Shown here: positions 54,672 to 64,000 of the stretch, piece by piece
How positions within the stretch are numbered: the stretch's first letter is position 1
Layout: each line of letters starts with the position of its first letter
Origin: Cronobacter malonaticus LMG 23826
GTDB lineage: Bacteria; Pseudomonadota; Gammaproteobacteria; Enterobacterales; Enterobacteriaceae
DNA length: 64,000 bases
NCBI RefSeq assembly: GCF_001277215.2
Contig: NZ_CP013940.1
Span: 1,488,001-1,552,000, forward strand
Reading direction: 5' to 3'
Notes under the pieces: model-generated
The model's database searches: none
Seen by the model: the letters and a program-made list of their open reading frames with translations, nothing else
Told to the model about the DNA's origin: nothing
Translations under genes and position numbers: made by a program

Positions 54672-55178
54672 ATGACTAACGCGTGTGAAACGCTGTATCT
54701 GCGCGAGCCTTGCGGCGGCGTGCCGAATAACGCGCTGCCAGTGCTGCTTTATCGCCATGTGTTGCCCGACGACGCTAACGACGCGGCGGTCTGGTTTGAG
54801 CAGCGCTTCGGGCAGCATCAGTGGCCGGCGCGCTGGCGCTACCCGGTTTTCACCTACACCCATTTTCATACCAACACGCATGAAGTGCTCGGTATCTATG
54901 CGGGCGAAGCGCAGATCCAGTTAGGCGGTGAAGAAGGGCCGATAGTCACCCTGCACACCGGCGACGCGGTGCTGATCCCGGCGGGCGTCGGGCATAAGCA
55001 AATCGACGCCAGCGCCGATTTCATGGCGGTGGGCGCGTACCCTGAAGGGCTGTCGCCCGATAAATTTCTGGATGAACCTGCGCAACTGGCACAAACGCGT
55101 AAAAATGTGGCGCAGGTCGCAAAGCCTGCACGCGACCCGCTCTGTGGCAAAGAAGGCGGACTTGTCACCCTCTGGTAA
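54672..55178 (+). CDS. Cupin-domain protein
   Basis: A 168-aa single-domain cupin. Motif 1 reads HFHTNTHEVLGIYAGEAQIQLGG, with His, His and Glu as metal ligands, and motif 2 includes GDAVLIPAGVGHKQ. Ribosome site AAGGAGGAG. It may be a metal-dependent enzyme or sensor; no substrate is suggested by the neighbours. Confidence 0.85.
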   Translation: MTNACETLYLREPCGGVPNNALPVLLYRHVLPDDANDAAVWFEQRFGQHQWPARWRYPVFTYTHFHTNTHEVLGIYAGEAQIQLGGEEGPIVTLHTGDAVLIPAGVGHKQIDASADFMAVGAYPEGLSPDKFLDEPAQLAQTRKNVAQVAKPARDPLCGKEGGLVTLW

Positions 55179-55306
55179 CGGTCAGGGATTCTCCGGCTGG
55201 GCTTATGGAGATTTCTGCTAACCCCTCGTTTAATCATCATACATATCGGGCCAGATTTATGCCCGATATTGCTGTATTTATGTACGCAATCACTGTAATT
55301 CCATGA

Positions 55307-55328
55307 TGTGATTTTGCTCTCCTATGGA
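55307..55328 (+). promoter_or_regulatory. Possible CRP / AraC control region of araF
   Basis: A CRP half-site TGTGA at 55307 is followed six bases on by TCTCC, a weak second half. TATGGA at 55323-55328 matches the outer part of an AraC half-site. In E. coli araFGH is activated by AraC-arabinose and CRP; here the match is partial. Confidence 0.4.
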
Positions 55329-55466
55329 GAATTAATTTCCCGCTAAAACTATCTCCAGCGTTCGCCGCTTCCGGGAGGGGACGGCTAATACGTTGTTTTC
55401 TGTCCGATTAAAAGAACCTTTCAGGTTTTTACCCTGCATAAAAGAGAGCTAAAGCTGGAGATAACC

Positions 55467-56456
55467 ATGCACAAATTTACTAAAGCGCTGGCAGCCATCG
55501 GGCTTGCCGCCGTTATGTCACAATCCGCTATCGCAGAGACCATGAAGCTCGGTTTTCTGGTGAAACAGCCTGAGGAGCCGTGGTTCCAGACCGAATGGAA
55601 ATTTGCCGACAAAGCGGGCAAAGACCTCGGTTTTGAGGTCATCAAAATTGCGGTGCCGGACGGCGAGAAAACCCTGAACGCCATCGACAGCCTCGCGGCG
55701 AGCGGCGCGAAAGGCTTTGTTATCTGTACCCCAGACCCGAAACTCGGCTCGGCGATTGTCGCGAAAGCGCGTGGCTACGACATGAAAGTCATCGCCGTGG
55801 ATGACCAGTTCGTGACCGCTAAAGGCAAACCGATGGAAACCGTGCCGCTGGTCATGATGGCCGCGACCAAAATCGGTGAGCGTCAGGGCCAGGAACTCTA
55901 TAAAGAGATGCAGAAACGCGGCTGGGATGTAAAAGAAACGGCGGTGATGGCGATTACCGCTGACGAGCTCGACACCGCGCGCCGCCGCACCACCGGCTCC
56001 ATGGACGCGCTGAAAGCCGCAGGCTTCCCGGAAAAACAGATCTATAAAGTCCCGACCAAATCCAACGATATCCCCGGCGCGTTTGACGCCGCCAACTCCA
56101 TGCTGGTTCAGCATCCGGAAGTGAAACACTGGCTGGTGGTCGGCATGAACGACAACACCGTGCTGGGCGGCGTGCGCGCCACCGAAGGGCAGGGCTTTAA
56201 AGCGGCTGACGTTATCGGCATCGGCATCAACGGCGTGGATGCGGTGAGCGAGCTTTCCAAAGCGCAGGCCACCGGCTTCTACGGTTCGCTGCTGCCAAGT
56301 CCGGACGTACACGGCTATAAATCCAGCGAAATGCTCTACAACTGGGTGACCAAAGGGGCAGAGCCGCCGAAATTCACCGAGGTGACCGACGTGGTGCTGA
56401 TCACCCGCGACAACTTCAAAGAAGAACTGGCGAAGAAAGGTCTTGGCGGCAAATAA
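55467..56456 (+). CDS. araF: L-arabinose-binding periplasmic protein AraF
   Basis: A 329-aa periplasmic sugar-binding protein with a signal peptide ending near residue 23 ([11 protein letters not shown]). It has the arabinose-pocket residues of the family ([15 protein letters not shown]). It feeds the AraGH importer encoded next. Confidence 0.97.
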   Translation: MHKFTKALAAIGLAAVMSQSAIAETMKLGFLVKQPEEPWFQTEWKFADKAGKDLGFEVIKIAVPDGEKTLNAIDSLAASGAKGFVICTPDPKLGSAIVAKARGYDMKVIAVDDQFVTAKGKPMETVPLVMMAATKIGERQGQELYKEMQKRGWDVKETAVMAITADELDTARRRTTGSMDALKAAGFPEKQIYKVPTKSNDIPGAFDAANSMLVQHPEVKHWLVVGMNDNTVLGGVRATEGQGFKAADVIGIGINGVDAVSELSKAQATGFYGSLLPSPDVHGYKSSEMLYNWVTKGAEPPKFTEVTDVVLITRDNFKEELAKKGLGGK

Positions 56457-56475
56457 GGGCGATTTATCGCGGTTC

Positions 56476-56500
56476 GGGCGCGCCTGCGCGCCCGCTTTTT
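56476..56500 (+). terminator. Attenuating hairpin between araF and araG
   Basis: GGGCGCG-CCTG-CGCGCCC followed by GCTTTTT. It probably stops or protects most transcripts after araF, so that the binding protein outnumbers the membrane parts. Confidence 0.82.
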
Positions 56501-56518
56501 GAGTGGCCCGGAGGTATC

Positions 56519-58033
56519 ATGCAGACATCGTCACCTTATCTTTCGTTTCGCGGCATCGGGAAAACCTTTCCCGGTGTGAAGGCGCTTTCGGACATCAGCT
56601 TTGACTGCCACGCAGGCCAGGTTCATGCGCTGATGGGCGAAAACGGCGCCGGTAAATCGACGCTTTTAAAAATTCTCAGCGGCAACTACGCGCCGACCAC
56701 CGGCACAATCGCCATCAAAGGCGAAGACGTCACCTTTAACGACACCACGGCGGCGCTCAACGCGGGCGTCGCCATCATCTACCAGGAGCTGCATCTGGTG
56801 CCGGAGATGAGCGTGGCGGAAAACATCTATCTGGGCCAGATCCCCCACAAGGCCGGGATAGTCAACCGCTCGCTGCTCAACTATGAGGCGAAGCTGCAAC
56901 TGGAGCATCTGGGGCTGGATATCGACCCGCAGACCCCGCTGAAATATCTCTCCATCGGCCAGTGGCAGATGGTGGAGATAGCTAAAGCGCTGGCGCGCAA
57001 CGCCAAAATCATCGCCTTCGACGAGCCGACCAGCTCGCTCTCGGCGCGTGAGATTGAACACCTGTTCCGCGTTATCCGCGAGCTGCGCAAAGAAGGGCGC
57101 GTCATTCTCTATGTCTCGCACCGTATGGAAGAGATCTTCGCGTTAAGCGACGCCATCACGGTGTTTAAAGATGGCCGCTACGTGCGCACCTTCAGCGATA
57201 TGCAGCAGGTGAACCATGACAGCCTGGTGCAGGCGATGGTCGGGCGCGATCTCGGTGACATCTACGGCTGGCAGCCGCGCAGCTATGGCCCCGAACGGCT
57301 GCGTCTTGACGCCGTAAAAGCGCCGGGCGTGCGTGCGCCGGTGAGCTTAAGCGTCAGGAGCGGCGAAATCGTCGGTCTGTTTGGGCTGGTGGGCGCCGGG
57401 CGCAGCGAATTAATGAAAGGCCTGTTCGGCGGCACGCGTATTACCAGCGGTCAGGTGCTGATTGATGGCGAGCCGGTCGCTATCCGCGCGCCGGGCGACG
57501 CCATTCGCGCGGGCATGATGCTCTGCCCGGAAGACCGCAAAGCTGACGGCATCATTCCGGTACATTCCGTGCAGGACAACATCAATATCAGCGCGCGGCG
57601 CAAGCACATCAGCGCGGGCTGCCTTATCAACAACGGCTGGGAGCAGGAAAACGCCCGCCATCATATCCGCTCGCTGAATATCAAAACCCCAGGCGCTGAG
57701 CAGTTAATTATGAATCTCTCCGGTGGCAACCAGCAGAAGGCGATTCTCGGCCGCTGGCTGTCGGAAGAGATGAAAGTGATTCTGCTTGATGAGCCGACCC
57801 GCGGAATCGACGTCGGGGCGAAACATGAAATCTACAACGTGATCTACGCGCTGGCGGCGCAGGGGGTGGCGGTGCTTTTCGCCTCCAGCGATCTGCCGGA
57901 AGTCCTCGGCGTGGCCGACCGCATTGTTGTGATGCGTGAAGGCGAAATCGCCGGTGAATTACTGCACGAGGAGGCCAGCGAATCAACGGCGCTCAGCCTC
58001 GCTATGCCCAAAACCAGCCAGGCTGTCGCTTAA
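56519..58033 (+). CDS. araG: L-arabinose ABC transporter ATPase AraG
   Basis: A 504-aa tandem ABC ATPase of the sugar type. The first half has Walker [10 protein letters not shown] and Walker [14 protein letters not shown]. The second has [15 protein letters not shown] and [14 protein letters not shown], with a degenerate Walker A in its front part, normal for this family. It powers arabinose import. Confidence 0.97.
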   Translation: MQTSSPYLSFRGIGKTFPGVKALSDISFDCHAGQVHALMGENGAGKSTLLKILSGNYAPTTGTIAIKGEDVTFNDTTAALNAGVAIIYQELHLVPEMSVAENIYLGQIPHKAGIVNRSLLNYEAKLQLEHLGLDIDPQTPLKYLSIGQWQMVEIAKALARNAKIIAFDEPTSSLSAREIEHLFRVIRELRKEGRVILYVSHRMEEIFALSDAITVFKDGRYVRTFSDMQQVNHDSLVQAMVGRDLGDIYGWQPRSYGPERLRLDAVKAPGVRAPVSLSVRSGEIVGLFGLVGAGRSELMKGLFGGTRITSGQVLIDGEPVAIRAPGDAIRAGMMLCPEDRKADGIIPVHSVQDNINISARRKHISAGCLINNGWEQENARHHIRSLNIKTPGAEQLIMNLSGGNQQKAILGRWLSEEMKVILLDEPTRGIDVGAKHEIYNVIYALAAQGVAVLFASSDLPEVLGVADRIVVMREGEIAGELLHEEASESTALSLAMPKTSQAVA

Positions 58034-58046
58034 GTAAGGAGAAATT

Positions 58047-59027
58047 ATGTCATCACTAACCACATCCGGTGCGCCGAAGTCCTCATTCTCCGTGGGTCGC
58101 ATCTGGGATCAGTACGGCATGCTGGTGGTGTTCGCCGTGCTGTTCCTCGCCTGCGCTATTTTTGTGCCGAACTTCGCCACCTTTATCAATATGAAAGGCC
58201 TGGGGCTGGCTATCTCGATGTCCGGGATGGTGGCCTGCGGCATGTTATTCTGCCTCGCGTCGGGGGATTTCGACCTCTCGGTAGCCTCGGTTATCGCCTG
58301 CGCGGGCGTCACCACGGCGGTGGTCATTAACATGACCGAAAGCCTGTGGCTCGGCGTCGCGGCGGGCCTGCTGCTCGGCATCGTGAGCGGGCTGGTTAAT
58401 GGCTTTGTTATCGCGAAGCTGAAAATTAACGCGCTGATCACCACGCTTGCCACCATGCAGATTGTCCGCGGCCTCGCGTACATCATCTCCGACGGTAAAG
58501 CGGTGGGCATCGAAGATGAAAGCTTCTTCACCCTCGGCTACGCCAACTGGCTCGGGCTGCCCGCGCCTATCTGGCTGACGGTCGCCTGTCTTATCGTGTT
58601 CGGCTTCCTGCTCAATAAAACCACCTTCGGGCGTAATACGCTCGCGATTGGCGGCAATGAAGAGGCCGCGCGTCTGGCGGGCGTGCCGGTGGTGCGCACC
58701 AAGATTATTATCTTTGTGCTCTCGGGCCTGGTGTCCGCTGCGGCGGGTATCATCCTCGCCTCGCGCATGACCAGCGGTCAGCCGATGACCTCCATCGGTT
58801 ATGAGCTGATTGTGATTTCCGCGTGCGTGCTGGGTGGCGTTTCTCTGAAAGGCGGCATAGGAAAAATCTCGTATGTGGTGGCGGGCATTCTTATCCTCGG
58901 CACCGTTGAAAACGCGATGAATTTATTGAATATCTCTCCGTTCGCGCAGTACGTGGTACGCGGCCTGATCCTGCTTGCGGCGGTGATCTTCGACCGCTAC
59001 AAACAGAAAGCGAAACGTGTTGCGTAA
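58047..59027 (+). CDS. araH: L-arabinose ABC transporter permease AraH
   Basis: A 326-aa permease with eight to ten membrane helices and the conserved loop GGNEEAARLAGVPV that contacts the ATPase. Last gene of araFGH. Confidence 0.97.
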   Translation: MSSLTTSGAPKSSFSVGRIWDQYGMLVVFAVLFLACAIFVPNFATFINMKGLGLAISMSGMVACGMLFCLASGDFDLSVASVIACAGVTTAVVINMTESLWLGVAAGLLLGIVSGLVNGFVIAKLKINALITTLATMQIVRGLAYIISDGKAVGIEDESFFTLGYANWLGLPAPIWLTVACLIVFGFLLNKTTFGRNTLAIGGNEEAARLAGVPVVRTKIIIFVLSGLVSAAAGIILASRMTSGQPMTSIGYELIVISACVLGGVSLKGGIGKISYVVAGILILGTVENAMNLLNISPFAQYVVRGLILLAAVIFDRYKQKAKRVA

Positions 59028-59057
59028 CGCATTTTTTTCCGCGTAATTCCCTCTAAA

Positions 59058-59097
59058 AACGCCTTCCGACCTGTTTTTCAGACAGGCGGAAGGCGTT
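59058..59097 (+). terminator. Large hairpin after araH
   Basis: AACGCCTTCCG pairs with CGGAAGGCGTT, and an inner CCTGT with ACAGG, making a ~16-bp stem with one mismatch. No T-run follows, so it may act as an mRNA end-stabiliser rather than a strict terminator. Confidence 0.7.
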
Positions 59098-59123
59098 GCC
59101 GAATGGCGACACTCGTCACACTG

Positions 59124-59133
59124 TCTATACTTA
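59124..59133 (+). promoter_or_regulatory. Candidate sigma-S promoter (-10) of otsBA
   Basis: TCTATACTTA is nearly the optimal extended -10 for sigma-S (KCTATACTTAA). It lies about 70 bases upstream of otsB, and otsBA is a known sigma-S operon induced by osmotic and stationary-phase stress. Confidence 0.75.
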
Positions 59134-59178
59134 CACGGTCATTAAAACTATCAGATAACCTCAGGGTTAGCTGTTTAA

Positions 59179-61402
<2,224 letters not shown>

Positions 61403-61445
61403 CGCACCGTCACCCCTTCCCGGGCACCCGCCCGGGAACGTCATT

Positions 61446-61868
61446 CTAATCGAGCGCGACCAGCAGAAGATCGGTTCTGCTGGTCGCGACGATTTTTTTC
61501 GATAAGCAGATCGCTTTACTGAACAGGTTGTGATTGTGGTTGCCGCAAATCACGAGATCAATGTCATCTTTTTCACATATATCGCGAATATATTCTCCAG
61601 GCTCTCCGGTAGCGATTATGGTTTTATTAATCGGGTATCCGGCTCGGCTTTGCAGGTCTTCCAGAAACGTTTTCGTCTCTTCAAACATGATGTCTCGCAA
61701 ATTTTCGAGCATTGGTGCTGACATTTGATTAAAGAGTTCCGGATCTGTGGCGATAGTAATAAGAGTGATTTTGCCGTTGACGGGTTTAACAATAGAAACC
61801 GCGCGGGTGATAAGCCGGTAGCTTTCTGGTGTCACCGCCACGGCAACGAGTACATGTGAATAGCTCAT
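61446..61868 (-). CDS. uspC: Universal stress protein UspC
   Basis: A 140-aa protein of the Usp fold (SYSHVLVAVAVTPES, LVICGNHNHNLF). It is at the uspC place between otsA and flhD. The G-rich ATP loop of some Usp proteins is not kept, as in the UspA/C/D class. Start 61868 fits the family. Confidence 0.93.
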   Translation of the reverse strand: MSYSHVLVAVAVTPESYRLITRAVSIVKPVNGKITLITIATDPELFNQMSAPMLENLRDIMFEETKTFLEDLQSRAGYPINKTIIATGEPGEYIRDICEKDDIDLVICGNHNHNLFSKAICLSKKIVATSRTDLLLVALD

Positions 61869-62379
61869 AGTGATGTCCTTTCGCCAGAGAGAACTGCAGG
61901 AAGCAGCCATAATGAAATAGTACGACGTACACGCCCCGAAAGAATGTGAAGCCGCTTTAATAACGGTGAAACACGACTTTTGAATACATTAGCTATTCTT
62001 ATCGAAGGAATAATTTAACCATTATTTCCGTTCTGTAATATCTTGTAACATTAGCGCAGGATGCATCCTGACATCGTTTTATCCCCTTTTCGTTCAAAAA
62101 TGCATCATTAGCATGCTTCTTATTATTTGACATAAATCACTGTTTTAATTGGTTAAGTTGGTTTAAGTACTCCCCTGGTAGTACTGTTTCTTTTATAGTG
62201 ACCACCCGTGATCACGTGATGTTAAATAGTTGCAAATGTAAAGTATGACCGACTGCTACACCCTAGTTAAGGGTGAATGAATATTCGGAATTTTACGCAT
62301 TGCCAGGCGTCTGTTTGGTTACTTTTTATACAAAAGAAAAGCAATCCTGATGGTTTTTTAGTGACTTTTTCCGAAAATG
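61869..62379. other. Long regulatory region upstream of flhDC
   Basis: About 500 AT-rich bases without an ORF, on the distal side of the flhD promoter. It holds several palindromes, notably AGTACT-N8-AGTACT at 62166-62185 and ATCACGTGAT at 62211-62220. Such sites could bind regulators of flagellar master control. Confidence 0.5.
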
Positions 62380-62395
62380 TGTGATACTCGTCACA
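62380..62395 (+). promoter_or_regulatory. CRP site of flhDC
   Basis: TGTGATACTCGTCACA is a perfect TGTGA-N6-TCACA. Its centre is about 72 bases before the start site predicted from the -10 below, the same spacing as the activating CRP site of E. coli flhDC. Confidence 0.9.
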
Positions 62396-62446
62396 CTTTT
62401 TCCAAAATCTTTTCACAAGCACGTTGTGTGAACGGTGTCCGCCGAG

Positions 62447-62452
62447 TACGAT
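62447..62452 (+). promoter_or_regulatory. Likely -10 of flhDC
   Basis: TACGAT is placed so that transcription would start near 62459, leaving a leader of about 220 nt before flhD. The leader contains GGA motifs (for example AAGGAAATGATGAAAGG near 62487) that could bind CsrA. Confidence 0.6.
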
Positions 62453-62680
62453 TTGCTCGATTTAGGAAAAATCTTAAGCAAGTGTAAGGAAATGATGAAA
62501 GGCGTGCACGGAGCCTGCCAGGGACAATCGAATTTGACGGGAACACTGTTCACCGACAAGTCTGGTTTCACCGATGCATTTTGGCCGTAACGATTTATTT
62601 TTTTACCGGGATTTGCCCGGCGACATCACGGGGTGCGGCTTCGCCGCGTTAAAATAATAGTTTGTTATTGGATGGGAAAA

Positions 62681-63031
62681 ATGCATACATCCGAGTTGCT
62701 GAAACATATCTACGACATCAACCTGTCATATCTGTTACTTGCACAGCGTTTGATTAGTCAGGATAAAGCGTCTGCGATGTTTCGCCTGGGTATTAGCGAA
62801 GAGATGGCGTCCACACTGGGCGACCTGACACTTCCGCAAATGGTGAAACTGGCTGAAACGAACCAGCTTGTTTGTCAGTTCCGTTTTCAGGATCATCAGT
62901 CGATCACGCGTTTAACACAAGAATCACGCGTTGACGATCTGCAACAGATCCACACCGGTATTCTGCTCTCCACGCGTCTGCTCAACGAGGCCAACGGCAC
63001 CGAAGACGTCGCCAGGAAGAAAAGGGCATAA
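62681..63031 (+). CDS. flhD: Flagellar master regulator FlhD
   Basis: A 116-aa dimeric helical protein ([22 protein letters not shown]). With FlhC it forms the FlhD4C2 activator of class-2 flagellar promoters. ATG 62681 follows GGGA; the ATG at 62672 would add only MGK. Three bases separate it from flhC. Confidence 0.97.
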   Translation: MHTSELLKHIYDINLSYLLLAQRLISQDKASAMFRLGISEEMASTLGDLTLPQMVKLAETNQLVCQFRFQDHQSITRLTQESRVDDLQQIHTGILLSTRLLNEANGTEDVARKKRA

Positions 63032-63034
63032 CTT

Positions 63035-63616
63035 ATGACCGACAAGAGCATTGTTCAGGAAGCCCGTGATATCCAGCTCGCCATGGAACTGATTACCCTT
63101 GGCGCACGTTTACAGATGCTGGAAAGTGAAACGCAACTTAGCCGCGGTAGACTCATCAAACTTTATAAAGAGCTGCGGGGCAGCCCGCCGCCAAAAGGTA
63201 TGTTGCCCTTTTCCACGGACTGGTTCATGACCTGGGAGCAGAACATCCACGCTTCGATGTTCTGTAACGCCTGGCAGTATCTGCTGCGCACCGGGTTGTG
63301 TTCAGGCGTTGACGCGGTTATCAAAGCGTACCGTCTGTACCTGGAGCAATGCCCGCAAGAAAACGAAGAAGGCCCGCTGCTGGCGCTGACCCGCGCCTGG
63401 ACGCTGGTCCGTTTCGTGGACAGCGGAATGCTTGAATTATCTCGCTGCAATAGCTGCGGCGGTAATTTTGTTACCCATGCACACCAGCCGGTTGGCAGCT
63501 TCGCATGCAGCCTGTGCCAGCCACCGTCTCGCGCCGTAAAAAGACGTAAACTTTCGCGAGATGCTGCCGATATTATTCCACAACTGCTGGATGAACAGGT
63601 CGAACAGGCCGTTTAA
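63035..63616 (+). CDS. flhC: Flagellar master regulator FlhC
   Basis: A 193-aa DNA-binding partner of FlhD with the zinc cluster Cys138, Cys141, Cys158 and Cys161 (CNSC...CSLC). The heteromer reads the FlhDC box of class-2 promoters. The length is one residue more than in E. coli. Confidence 0.98.
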   Translation: MTDKSIVQEARDIQLAMELITLGARLQMLESETQLSRGRLIKLYKELRGSPPPKGMLPFSTDWFMTWEQNIHASMFCNAWQYLLRTGLCSGVDAVIKAYRLYLEQCPQENEEGPLLALTRAWTLVRFVDSGMLELSRCNSCGGNFVTHAHQPVGSFACSLCQPPSRAVKRRKLSRDAADIIPQLLDEQVEQAV

Positions 63617-63642
63617 CCGGATAGGTGTGGAAAACCACTCCA

Positions 63643-63674
63643 GCAGCGGCCCAAAAGGCCGCTGCTTTTTTTTT
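63643..63674 (+). terminator. Terminator between flhC and motA
   Basis: GCAGCGGCC-CAAAA-GGCCGCTGC followed by nine T residues. motA therefore needs its own promoter. Confidence 0.93.
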
Positions 63675-63747
63675 CCTAACTGAAACCGGCAACGTTTTCT
63701 GCTCACCTGAACATCCTCGCCATAGCCAACAGCGGAAGGATGATGTC

Positions 63748-64000
63748 GTGCTGATTTTAATAGGTTACCTGGTCATTCTGGGAACGGTCTTCGGTGGTTA
63801 CATGATTACCGGAGGAGAGCTTGGTGCACTCTATCAACCTGCTGAATTAATTATTATCGGCGGGGCGGGTGTGGGTGCGTTTATCGTCGGTAACAACGGG
63901 AAAGCGATTAAGGGCACGCTGAAAGCGCTGCCGCTGCTGTTTCGCCGCTCGAAATACACCAAAAGTATGTACATGGATCTGATGGCGCTGCTGTATCGCC
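63748..64000 (+). CDS. motA: Flagellar motor stator MotA, 5' part
   Basis: GTG start and 84 codons to the window edge. The N-terminal membrane helices (LILIGYLVILGTVFGGYM and IIIGGAGVGAFIVGNNG) match MotA, the proton-channel subunit that drives the flagellar motor. The 3' part lies beyond the window. Confidence 0.96.
   Translation, partial: MLILIGYLVILGTVFGGYMITGGELGALYQPAELIIIGGAGVGAFIVGNNGKAIKGTLKALPLLFRRSKYTKSMYMDLMALLYR

Overview
The window is chromosomal DNA of a GC-rich member of the Enterobacteriaceae. It carries the E. coli-type order fliT-fliS-fliD-fliC ... fliA-fliZ-tcyJ-dcyD-tcyL-tcyN-sdiA-yecF-uvrY-uvrC-pgsA-glyW-cysT-leuZ ... tyrP-ftnA-yecR ... azuC-yecJ ... ftnB ... araFGH-otsBA-uspC-flhDC-motA. 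Three things suggest Cronobacter or a close relative: the very short flagellin (278 aa), the absence of amyA beside fliT, and an island between fliC and fliA. This genus call is inference; the family-level call is firm.

Positions 1-9770 are accessory DNA. A collapsed lambda-like tail module (tail chaperone G/T, a headless tail protein, a glycine-rich tail fibre and its assembly protein) leads into a LexA-controlled umuDC pair. Downstream, on the other strand, is a lone 897-aa PHP-domain plus SMC/ABC-type ATPase, a likely phage-defence gene. It sits between the real umuC 3' end and a decayed second copy of that 3' end. A DUF1778/GNAT toxin-antitoxin pair follows, then a GGGTCTAC tandem array and about 1 kb with no convincing gene.

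Positions 9770-15865 hold a methyltransferase, yedK, yedF, yedE and yedD. Between yedK and yedF is a small islet bounded by a 91-bp direct repeat of the yedF 3' end. It contains an orphan T6SS-type immunity lipoprotein and remnants of a deleted Vgr-related or effector gene. Two arrays of REP-like palindromes lie between yedD and fliT.

Positions 15865-33331 are the flagellar block. fliDST and fliC diverge from two sigma-28 promoters. Between fliC and fliA, 12 kb of co-directional genes form a flagellin-modification island: a glycosyltransferase-like protein, a methyltransferase-TPR-GT41 fusion, a VioA/FdtB-like sugar aminotransferase, a PglD/NeuD-like acyltransferase, an ACP, two SDRs, a 48-aa protein, an acyl-AMP ligase, and LuxE- and LuxC-like proteins. 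The set suggests an amino-sugar carrying an unusual acyl group that is attached to flagellin. This is the best candidate here for a poorly described system.

Positions 33400-64000 are mostly conserved core: cystine uptake, quorum sensing (sdiA), the BarA response regulator uvrY, uvrC, pgsA, three tRNAs, tyrP with a TyrR box, ferritins, arabinose uptake, trehalose synthesis, and flhDC with a long CRP-controlled leader. Oddities are a chemoreceptor with almost no periplasmic domain, an RpiB-family gene broken by a one-base frameshift, and the tiny azuC gene with perfect CRP sites upstream.
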